From the NCBI GenBank assembly GCA_934486965.1, contig CAKSQP010000019.1:1-20213 (forward strand): a stretch of DNA of 20,213 nucleotides, in the 5' to 3' direction. This document shows positions 7,391 to 13,863 of the stretch, one piece after another. A program made the position numbers and the translations under genes. The notes under the pieces are model-generated. The model ran no database searches, was not told the origin of the DNA, and saw only the letters and a list, made by a program, of their open reading frames with translations. Position 1 is the stretch's first letter; each line of letters starts with the position of its first letter. The DNA is from an uncultured Eubacteriales bacterium (GTDB lineage Bacteria; Bacillota; Clostridia; Oscillospirales; UBA644).

Positions 7391-7451
7391 GTGGCGGGAG
7401 AGGTCTATGGAGAATCTTTCCCACGACTTTTCAGAAAGGAAGAAAATCAGA

Positions 7452-7946
7452 ATGGCAAAAGAAAAAATCTGCAAGATCCCCTTTGCGGGAACAGCCGAGC
7501 AGGAAGCAAAACTCCACGAGCTTACGTCAAGACTTAAAGATCAGCCGGGAGCGCTCATGCCGGTCATGCAGCAGGCGCAGGAGATATACGGTTATCTGCC
7601 CATAGAGGTGCAGAGAATGATAGCCGACGATCTCGGTATCGCTATTGAAGAAGTTTACGGAGTCGCAACGTTCTACACCCAGTTTGCGCTGAACCCGAAA
7701 GGTCAGTACAAGATCGGCGTATGTCTCGGAACGGCTTGCTACGTCAAAGGCGCTCAGGAGGTATACGACAAAGTATGTTCCGAACTCGGACTCCAGAGCG
7801 GAGAAGTTACCCCCGACGGAAAATTCTCGCTTGAAGCGACAAGATGCATAGGTTGTTGCGGACTTGCTCCCGTCATGACCGTCAACGACGACGTTTACGG
7901 AAAATTAACGGCGGACCAGATCCCCGATATACTAAAAAAATACTGA
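7452..7946 (+). CDS. hydC: HydC, NuoE-like [2Fe-2S] subunit of NAD-linked [FeFe] hydrogenase
   Basis: The 164-residue thioredoxin-like ferredoxin subunit carries the full 24-kDa-family ligand set: Cys91 and Cys96 (CLGTAC), and Cys132 and Cys136 (CIGCC). The helical N-terminal half has the usual YGYLP and VYGVATFYTQF elements. It is the small subunit of HydABC, passing electrons between the flavin subunit HydB and HydA. I chose the ATG at 7452 because AAAGGAAG precedes it and the family normally starts here. In-frame ATGs at 7389 and 7407 would add 15 to 21 residues, and the ribosome-site spacing at 7407 is too short. It is the first gene of a ten-gene operon, separated from hydB and hydA by a regulatory gene block. 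Confidence 0.95.
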   Translation: MAKEKICKIPFAGTAEQEAKLHELTSRLKDQPGALMPVMQQAQEIYGYLPIEVQRMIADDLGIAIEEVYGVATFYTQFALNPKGQYKIGVCLGTACYVKGAQEVYDKVCSELGLQSGEVTPDGKFSLEATRCIGCCGLAPVMTVNDDVYGKLTADQIPDILKKY

Positions 7947-7974
7947 TTCCGAACAGGCAACGGAGGAATTCAAA

Positions 7975-8331
7975 ATGAGAATAAGCACTATCGCACAGCT
8001 GCTTGACGCCAAAGTTCTATGCGGAGAAGACCTTATCGAAAACGATGTAAAGTCTGCCTGCGGCTCCGATATGATGAGCGACGTCCTCGCTTTCGTAAAA
8101 GAGCAGGCGGTGCTTCTCACCGGACTCGTCAATCCTCAGGTCGTAAGGACCGCGGAAATGATGGATATGAGATGTATAGTCTTTGTCCGCGGGAAAATGC
8201 CGTCCGAAGATGTCCTTGATCTTGCAAGAGACGCGGGGATAGTCGTTCTTTCGACAGCCGAAAGAATGTTCACGGCATGCGGAGCGCTCTACAAGAACGG
8301 TCTTCGCGGCGGAGAGACGAAAAATGGCTGA
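7975..8331 (+). CDS. DRTGG-domain protein (first copy)
   Basis: This 118-residue protein is recognised as a small stand-alone DRTGG-domain protein. It has a beta-strand start (MRISTIAQLLDAKVLCGED), a central ACGSDMMSDVLAFV element at about 28-41, then TGLVNPQVVRTAEMMDMRCIVFV, and ends with a LSTAERMFTACGALY helix. DRTGG domains occur in phosphotransacetylases and CBS proteins and bind ligands of mostly unknown nature. Stand-alone copies recur beside [FeFe] hydrogenase genes in Clostridia. GGAGG seven bases before the ATG gives a firm start. Its end overlaps the next gene by 8 bases, so translation is coupled. No membrane segment or catalytic residues are visible. A regulatory, ligand-sensing role is inferred from context. 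Confidence 0.82.
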   Translation: MRISTIAQLLDAKVLCGEDLIENDVKSACGSDMMSDVLAFVKEQAVLLTGLVNPQVVRTAEMMDMRCIVFVRGKMPSEDVLDLARDAGIVVLSTAERMFTACGALYKNGLRGGETKNG

Positions 8332-8746
8332 CGCGGTAAAATTTCATTTTGACGTCGACGGCGATAATTTCACCTCGGCGGGAGAAGCCTCCGTCAAAGT
8401 CAAAAAACTTTTAAGACAGTTGAGCATTGACCCTGACATCATAAAAAGAGTATCCATTGCGATGTACGAGGGCGAGATCAACATGGTAATACACGCGAAC
8501 GGAGGTTCTGCCGATGTTCTCGTTTATCCCGAAAAAATAGTCATAATTCTCGAAGACACAGGTCCCGGTATCGAAAATATCGAACTTGCGATGCAGGAGG
8601 GATATTCCACCGCAAAGGACAATATCCGCTCTCTCGGGTTCGGCGCGGGAATGGGACTTCCGAATATGAAAAGGTACACCGACAGTATAGATATTCAGTC
8701 GACCGTCGGCGTCGGGACGAAAATCACCATGGAGGTCAGACTCTGA
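8324..8746 (+). CDS. RsbW-like GHKL ATP-binding protein (anti-sigma/serine kinase type)
   Basis: The 140-residue protein is a bare GHKL (HATPase_c) domain. The N box is at about 46-58 (AMYEGEINMVIH, with Glu49, Asn53 and His57), G1 is DTGPGI (79-84), and G2 is the glycine-rich GFGAGMGLPNM at 105-115. There is no dimerisation/His-phosphorylation helix, so it belongs with anti-sigma-factor-type kinases such as RsbW and SpoIIAB rather than with histidine kinases. Those proteins phosphorylate Ser/Thr on antagonists and bind sigma factors. Neither an antagonist nor a sigma factor is encoded here. Within the hydrogenase operon it may act on the DRTGG or hydrogenase-like proteins. It overlaps the upstream gene by 8 bases and is followed by GGAGG for the next gene. 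Confidence 0.87.
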   Translation: MADAVKFHFDVDGDNFTSAGEASVKVKKLLRQLSIDPDIIKRVSIAMYEGEINMVIHANGGSADVLVYPEKIVIILEDTGPGIENIELAMQEGYSTAKDNIRSLGFGAGMGLPNMKRYTDSIDIQSTVGVGTKITMEVRL

Positions 8747-8768
8747 CACGCAACCACGGAGGTAGCCA

Positions 8769-10058
8769 ATGGAAAAAGACAAAAAATTCCATTCGGTCCT
8801 TCTTGCGGAGGACAAATGCAAGGGCTGTACGCATTGTTTGAGAAGATGCCCCACGGAAGCGATAAGAATAAGGGACGGAAAAGCGGTGATAACCGCGGAA
8901 CGGTGTATCGACTGCGGCGAATGTATAAGGCTTTGTCCTGATAACGCGAAAAAAGCGCAGTTCGACGCTTTTGATACGATAAAAGGCTACAAATTCAAAG
9001 TGGCTCTCCCCGCCCCCGCGCTTTTCGGACAGTTTGACAATCTTGAAGATATAGACATTGTACTGACAGCTCTCTTACATTGCGGTTTCGACGGCGTTTA
9101 CGAAGTTTCCTGCGCCGCGGAACTCGTATCGGAGTACACACGTCACTACATAAAAAGACACGGGATAGAAAAACCCGTTATTTCCTCGGCTTGTCCCGTT
9201 ATCGTGAGACTTATAAAAAACAGGTTCCCGAGCCTTTACAAGAACGTTCTGCCCGTTCTTCCTCCCGTTGAGATAGCGGCGAGAATTGCGCGCAGAAAAG
9301 TTCTGGAAACGCATAAGGACCTGAAACCCGAAGACGTCGGCATATTTTTCATATCGCCGTGTCCCGCGAAAGTAAGTTATGCAAGACGGCCGCTCGGCGT
9401 TGCAAAAAGCGATATCGACGCCGTACTTTCGATGAGCGACGTTTATTTCAGGTTGATATCGGAAATGAACAGGATAGAAGTTCCGGATATGCTTTCCGAA
9501 ACAGGGCTTATCGGAATAAGTTGGGCAGGAACCGGAGGCGAAGCCACCGCCCTCTTCAACGACAGATATCTTGCGGCGGACGGCATAGAAAACGCGATAA
9601 AGGTACTTGACGAAATAGAAAACGACAACATTTCCTCGCTTGAATTCATCGAACTCAACGCCTGCAACGGCGGTTGCGTAGGAGGAACGCTGACGGTTGA
9701 AAATCCTTACATTGCAAAAGCAAGGCTTCAGTCGCTCAAACGGTACCTCCCCGTTTCGAGAAACCACGTCATCGAAAAAAGCGGCGTTGTTTCGGACGAA
9801 GAGTTTGAGAAAGCGGGAAAAGAATACCTATGGACAAAGCCTCTCGAATATACTCCGGTAAACAGATTATCGGACGACAAAGCGGAGGCAATGCAGAAAA
9901 TGCTCGAAATCCAGCAGATATGCGAAGAGTTGCCGAAACTCGACTGCGGATCCTGCGGTTCGCCTACCTGCCGCGCATTTGCGGAGGACATCGTAAAAGG
10001 CAACGCGGAACTGAAAGACTGCATAATACTGCTGAAAAGAAACGAAGGTCTTTTATGA
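8769..10058 (+). CDS. Putative sensory (group D-like) [FeFe]-hydrogenase homologue with ferredoxin and C-terminal Fe-S domains
   Basis: The 429-residue protein starts with a 2[4Fe-4S] ferredoxin domain (Cys17, 20, 23, 27 and 46, 49, 52, 56). A reduced H-cluster domain follows, and a C-terminal four-cysteine Fe-S domain ends it (Cys393, 396, 401, 418; LDCGSCGSPTC). The four H-cluster ligands appear present: Cys142 in SSACP, Cys198 in SPCPAK, and Cys299 and Cys303 in NACNGGC. The residues tuned for fast turnover are changed. The proton-donor Cys is Ala141, and the two active-site Met positions (353 and 497 in C. pasteurianum CpI) are Ser197 and Asn297. This pattern is known from putative sensory hydrogenases such as those called HydS. 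It probably senses H2 or redox state rather than producing H2. GGAGG supports the start. The stop overlaps the next gene (ATGA). Confidence 0.88.
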   Translation: MEKDKKFHSVLLAEDKCKGCTHCLRRCPTEAIRIRDGKAVITAERCIDCGECIRLCPDNAKKAQFDAFDTIKGYKFKVALPAPALFGQFDNLEDIDIVLTALLHCGFDGVYEVSCAAELVSEYTRHYIKRHGIEKPVISSACPVIVRLIKNRFPSLYKNVLPVLPPVEIAARIARRKVLETHKDLKPEDVGIFFISPCPAKVSYARRPLGVAKSDIDAVLSMSDVYFRLISEMNRIEVPDMLSETGLIGISWAGTGGEATALFNDRYLAADGIENAIKVLDEIENDNISSLEFIELNACNGGCVGGTLTVENPYIAKARLQSLKRYLPVSRNHVIEKSGVVSDEEFEKAGKEYLWTKPLEYTPVNRLSDDKAEAMQKMLEIQQICEELPKLDCGSCGSPTCRAFAEDIVKGNAELKDCIILLKRNEGLL

Positions 10059-10384
10059 ACGTTCGGGAACTTATGGACAAAGCAGGACTTGAAGCGCTCG
10101 TTTTGCCCGACGGCGAAAAGAAGATAAACGGCGGATATGCGGGAGATCTTCTGAGTTGGGTCATGGGAAGAGCGGAAGAGGGCGACGCATGGGTGACTAT
10201 AATGTCAAACATAAACGTAGTCGCGGTCGCCGCTTTAAGAGACGTCGCCTGCGTGATCCTTGCCGAAAATTCCGATATTGACAAAGAAACCCTTGAAAAG
10301 GCGGAAGCCGAAGGCGTAAATATCCTCCGAAGCGAAAAAAGCACTTTTGCTCTTTGCTCGGAGATCGCAAGTCTCATAAAATGA
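10055..10384 (+). CDS. DRTGG-domain protein (second copy)
   Basis: The start codon overlaps the previous stop as ATGA, giving a 109-residue protein beginning MNVRELMDKAGLEALVLPD. The core GGYAGDLLSWVMGRAEEGD (26-44), then WVTIMSNINVVAVAAL and ACVILAENSDID, matches the DRTGG domain well, better than the first copy does. The last part (LRSEKSTFALCSEIASLI) is the usual closing helix. It is a single small ligand-binding type domain with no attached enzyme and no membrane segment. It is tied by stop/start overlaps to the sensory-type hydrogenase before it and the PHP gene after it, so the three are likely made in fixed ratio and may form a complex. The ligand and target are unknown. Confidence 0.85.
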   Translation: MNVRELMDKAGLEALVLPDGEKKINGGYAGDLLSWVMGRAEEGDAWVTIMSNINVVAVAALRDVACVILAENSDIDKETLEKAEAEGVNILRSEKSTFALCSEIASLIK

Positions 10385-11121
10385 GCCGTTATTTTTACGA
10401 TCTTCATATTCATTCCTGCCTTTCCCCCTGCGCCGACGACGATATGACGCCGGAAAACATTGCGGGAATGGGGGCTCTTTCGGGACTCGGAATAATGGCG
10501 CTCACCGATCACAATTCCTGTAAGAATCTGCATGCTTTTTTTGCGGCATGCAGACGGCACGGAATAGTTCCCGTCGGAGGGGTCGAACTGACGACGTCGG
10601 AGGACATTCATCTGATATGTCTGTTCCCCGAACTCGAGACAGCCGAGGAATTCGGAGACGAAATTCACAAAAGACTTTTGCCCGTCAAAAACAGACCCGA
10701 GATTTTCGGAAATCAGTTTATATACGGAGAAAACGACGAAATTATCGGAACCGAAGAAATTCTTCTTATTTCAGCCACCTCTTTTTCAACGGAAGAAGCG
10801 GTAAAGACGGTAAGAAGCCGCGGCGGACTTATCTACCCCGCGCACGTCGACAGAGAAGCAAACGGTATTATATCGGTGCTCGGAGATATTCCTCCCGAAC
10901 CCGATTTCACCTGCTGCGAATTCAATTCTTCGGAAAATATACCGCCGTATACGGAAAAATATTCTTCCCTTCGGGGGCTTGAAGTTCTTTCCTGCAGCGA
11001 CGCGCATAATCTCTGGAGTATTTCGGAGGCCGAGAATTCCGTCGATATCGACGACGAACCTTATTCTTCGGCAGGCGTAAGGCTTAAACTGATAGAAAAA
11101 CTCGGCAGGAGAAAAGAATGA
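10381..11121 (+). CDS. PHP-domain metal-dependent phosphoesterase
   Basis: The 246-residue protein has all PHP metal-binding motifs in order: HIH (His9, His11), TDHNS (Asp43, His44), GVE (Glu69), His77, PAHVD (His155, Asp157) and SDAH (Asp207, His209). PHP domains hydrolyse phosphoester bonds in small molecules or nucleic acids with two or three metals. The substrate is not predictable here. It resembles the TrpH/YciV group in layout, which removes 3'-nucleotides from 3',5'-bisphosphates. The ATG at 10381 overlaps the DRTGG stop as ATGA, and its own stop overlaps the next start. In Clostridia this gene recurs in hydrogenase operons, so it may remove a phosphate or nucleotide signal made by the neighbouring ATPases. 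That role is inference. Confidence 0.88.
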   Translation: MSRYFYDLHIHSCLSPCADDDMTPENIAGMGALSGLGIMALTDHNSCKNLHAFFAACRRHGIVPVGGVELTTSEDIHLICLFPELETAEEFGDEIHKRLLPVKNRPEIFGNQFIYGENDEIIGTEEILLISATSFSTEEAVKTVRSRGGLIYPAHVDREANGIISVLGDIPPEPDFTCCEFNSSENIPPYTEKYSSLRGLEVLSCSDAHNLWSISEAENSVDIDDEPYSSAGVRLKLIEKLGRRKE

Positions 11122-11607
11122 AAGAACTGTCTCTTAACGTTCTCGACATCGCAAAGAACTCCGTTCGGGCGGGAGCGAAAAATATAGGTATATATATAAA
11201 TGAAGACAGCGACGGCATATTGACGCTGAAAATAAGGGACGACGGCTGCGGAATGGACGAACAGACCGTAAAAGCCGTTTCCGATCCTTTCTACACTTCG
11301 CGCAGGACAAGAAAAGTCGGACTCGGTATCCCTTTTCTTATTCTTGCCGCTGAGCAAACGGGAGGAAGCGACTTTCAACACGAAAAGTATTGATTTTACG
11401 CCGCTCGGAGATATCGTCGGTTCGGTCGTCACCCTCATTCAGGGAGACCCCGACAGAGATTTTGTTTTTGAGCACACAACGCCGTCAAAAAAGGTACGCC
11501 TTTCAACAGCGGAAATAAGGGAAATATTGGAAGACGTTTCTCTCTCGGAACCCGAAGTTCTCGTCTGGATAAAGGATTATCTTACAGAAGCGTATAATAA
11601 TATTTAA
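11118..11607 (+). pseudogene. Second GHKL ATPase of the operon, broken by an internal frame-shifting deletion
   Basis: The first frame (11118-11393) encodes a GHKL ATPase start: N box around Asn14 (DIAKNSVRAGAKN), G1 DDGCGM (41-46), DPFYTSR and G2 KVGLGIP (66-72). After TGG at residues 81-83 it runs into an unrelated tail and a TGA. The expected continuation is in the +1 frame from about 11365 (EATFNTKSIDFTPLGDIVG) and runs to the TAA at 11605-11607. Between them the usual strand-turn-strand ending in G-x-G-T is missing. Some 30 to 40 bases therefore appear deleted, not merely one base gained or lost. The downstream part has no ATG start. It follows the PHP gene with an ATGA overlap. The protein is probably non-functional, unless this is an assembly or strain-level variant. 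Confidence 0.8.
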
Positions 11608-11633
11608 TTTGAATATATATGGAGGTTTTTTCA

Positions 11634-12008
11634 ATGAAAAGTTTGGCAGAACTTGCTGCTATCAGAGAAAAGATGCAGAAAAAAGTCGCTATCCGCGAAG
11701 GTGCGGACGACACCGTAAGAGTTGTTGTCGGTATGGCGACCTGCGGAATTGCCGCGGGCGCGCGCCCCGTTCTTTCGGCTTTCGTCGAAGAAGTCGCGAA
11801 TGCGGGACTTTCCGATTCCGTTATGGTAACACAGACAGGCTGTATAGGAATATGTCAGTATGAACCGGTCGTCGAAGTATACGAAAACGGCAAGGACAAG
11901 GTAACTTATGTAAAGATGACGCCCGAAAAGGCAAAGGAAGTCGTCGAAAAGCATCTTAAAGGCGGAAAAATTGTCGAAGAATACACGATAGGGACCGCTA
12001 CGAAATAA
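11634..12008 (+). CDS. Stand-alone thioredoxin-like [2Fe-2S] ferredoxin-domain protein of the hydrogenase operon
   Basis: The 124-residue protein has the fold of the C-terminal half of NuoE/HydC. The core is VRVVVGMATCGIAAGARPV, then TQTGCIGICQYEPVVEV. Only three cysteines of the usual four-ligand set are present: Cys37, Cys70 and Cys74. The second position of the first C-x4-C pair is Gly42, so either another residue or water completes the cluster, or cluster binding is altered. Such genes sit directly before hydB in many clostridial HydABC operons and may feed or store electrons for the complex. The exact role is not established to my knowledge. GGAGG at 11621-11625 selects the ATG at 11634 over an upstream in-frame ATG at 11619 that would overlap the ribosome site. 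Confidence 0.88.
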   Translation: MKSLAELAAIREKMQKKVAIREGADDTVRVVVGMATCGIAAGARPVLSAFVEEVANAGLSDSVMVTQTGCIGICQYEPVVEVYENGKDKVTYVKMTPEKAKEVVEKHLKGGKIVEEYTIGTATK

Positions 12009-12027
12009 TTATTTGGAGGAGTAAACA

Positions 12028-13851
12028 ATGATTCGTTCTCATATCCTTATTTGCGGAGGTACAGGGTGCACCTCTTCAAAGAGTATGGAAATCGCGGCCT
12101 CTCTCGAAAAAGAAATAGCCGCACAGGGACTTGCAGACGAAGTTCAGGTCGTAAGGACCGGTTGCTTCGGACTCTGCGCTCTCGGTCCCATTATGATCGT
12201 ATATCCCGAGGGAACTTTCTATAATATGGTTCAGCTTGAAGATGTGCAGGAAATAGTAAGCGAGCATATCCTCAAGGGACGTCCCGTAGAAAGACTCATC
12301 TACAAACCGCATAACGCAAAAGAAGCGGCTGAAATAGAAGCCGCCGAGCAGAACGCTCACGCCGTTTCCCTTTCCGAAACTCCGTTCTATGCAAAGCAGA
12401 AGAGAGTTGCTTTGAGAAACTGCGGCGTTATCAACCCCGAAAATATCGAAGAATATATCGGTATGAACGGATATCAGGCGCTCGGCAAAGTTCTTACCGA
12501 AATGACGCCGGAAGAAGTTATCGACGTTGTTACGGCGTCAGGTCTTCGCGGACGCGGCGGCGCGGGCTTCCCGACGGGAAGAAAATGGGCGCTTGCAAGA
12601 AATATCGTAAAAGACGCGGATCAGAAATATGTCTGCTGTAACGCCGACGAAGGCGACCCCGGAGCGTTCATGGACCGTTCGGTTCTCGAAGGCGACCCCC
12701 ATGCGGTCATCGAAGCAATGGCTATTGCGGGTTATGCGATAGGAGCAAATCAGGGTTACGTTTACGTCAGAGCGGAATATCCGATTGCCGTTCACCGTTT
12801 GCAGATAGCGATAAAACAGGCACGCGAATACGGTCTTTTGGGTAAAAACATATTCGGAACAGGCTTTGATTTCGATATGGATATACGTCTCGGCGCGGGC
12901 GCTTTCGTCTGCGGCGAAGAAACAGCCCTTATGACTTCTATCGAAGGTCACAGAGGTGAACCGAGACCCCGTCCTCCCTTCCCTGCAGAAAAGGGACTTT
13001 TCCAGAAACCGTCGGTCCTCAACAACGTTGAGACCTACGCAAATATTCCGCAGATAATCCTTAACGGAGCGGAATGGTTCGCTTCCATGGGTACCGAAAA
13101 GAGCAAGGGAACGAAAGTTTTCGCGCTCGGCGGAAAAATCACAAACACGGGCCTTGTCGAAGTTCCTATGGGAACCACTCTCCGCACCGTTATCGAAGAG
13201 ATAGGCGGCGGAATTCCGAACGGCAAGAAATTCAAAGCGGCTCAGACGGGCGGTCCGTCAGGCGGCTGTATTCCTGCGGAACACCTTGATATTCCCATAG
13301 ATTACGATAACCTTATTTCTATCGGTTCGATGATGGGTTCGGGCGGACTTATCGTCATGGACGAAGACAACTGTATGGTCGATATCGCGAAATTCTTCCT
13401 CGAATTCACCGTCGACGAATCCTGCGGTAAATGTACGCCCTGCCGCGTGGGAACAAAACGTCTTCTCGAACTTCTTACCAAGATAACCGAAGGCAAAGGC
13501 ACCATGGAAGACCTCGACAGAATGGAAAAACTTTGCTACTACATAAAAGAAAACGCCCTCTGCGGACTCGGACAGACTGCTCCGAACCCCGTACTTTCCA
13601 CCCTGAGATATTTCAAAGACGAGTATATCGCACACATCAAGGACAAGACCTGTCCCGCGGGCGTCTGCAAGAAACTCGTTCATTTCGAGATTCTCGACAC
13701 CTGTAAAGGTTGTACGAAATGCGCAAGAAACTGCCCTGTCGGCGCTATTTCCGGCGCGGTCAAGCAACAGCATACGATCGACCAGACAAAGTGCGTAAAA
13801 TGCGGCGTATGTATCGACAACTGCGCGTTCCACGCGATCGTCAAGAAATAA
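12028..13851 (+). CDS. hydB: HydB, NuoF-like FMN/NAD(H)-binding subunit of the [FeFe] hydrogenase
   Basis: The 607-residue flavin subunit has the full HydB layout. An N-terminal [2Fe-2S] domain (Cys9, 14, 46, 50) leads into the NuoF core, with the NADH loop LRGRGGAGFPTGRKW (173-187), the FMN region NADEGDPGAF (205-214) and GAFVCGEETAL (291-301). The [4Fe-4S] site is Cys466, 469, 472 and 512. A Cys542/Cys547 pair precedes the C-terminal 2[4Fe-4S] ferredoxin domain (Cys559, 562, 565, 569 and 589, 592, 595, 599). It is the NAD(H) site of the complex and the likely site of flavin-linked electron bifurcation in characterised HydABC enzymes. GGAGGAG precedes the ATG, and hydA starts 12 bases after the stop. 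All ligands are intact. Confidence 0.97.
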   Translation: MIRSHILICGGTGCTSSKSMEIAASLEKEIAAQGLADEVQVVRTGCFGLCALGPIMIVYPEGTFYNMVQLEDVQEIVSEHILKGRPVERLIYKPHNAKEAAEIEAAEQNAHAVSLSETPFYAKQKRVALRNCGVINPENIEEYIGMNGYQALGKVLTEMTPEEVIDVVTASGLRGRGGAGFPTGRKWALARNIVKDADQKYVCCNADEGDPGAFMDRSVLEGDPHAVIEAMAIAGYAIGANQGYVYVRAEYPIAVHRLQIAIKQAREYGLLGKNIFGTGFDFDMDIRLGAGAFVCGEETALMTSIEGHRGEPRPRPPFPAEKGLFQKPSVLNNVETYANIPQIILNGAEWFASMGTEKSKGTKVFALGGKITNTGLVEVPMGTTLRTVIEEIGGGIPNGKKFKAAQTGGPSGGCIPAEHLDIPIDYDNLISIGSMMGSGGLIVMDEDNCMVDIAKFFLEFTVDESCGKCTPCRVGTKRLLELLTKITEGKGTMEDLDRMEKLCYYIKENALCGLGQTAPNPVLSTLRYFKDEYIAHIKDKTCPAGVCKKLVHFEILDTCKGCTKCARNCPVGAISGAVKQQHTIDQTKCVKCGVCIDNCAFHAIVKK

Positions 13852-13863
13852 GGAGGAAAAGTG

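Noticed and set aside
7389..7451. N-terminal extension of HydC starting at 7389 or 7407.
   Set aside because: The start at 7389 lies within the repeat array with no ribosome site. At 7407 the GGGAGAGG is only three bases away. The extra residues do not match the family, and 7452 has a properly spaced AAAGGAAG.
11344..11393. Programmed ribosomal frameshift in the second GHKL ATPase.
   Set aside because: No slippery heptamer or following structure is seen at the join. More decisively, the frame change also skips an expected strand-turn-strand segment, which slippage would not remove. A deletion explains the data better.
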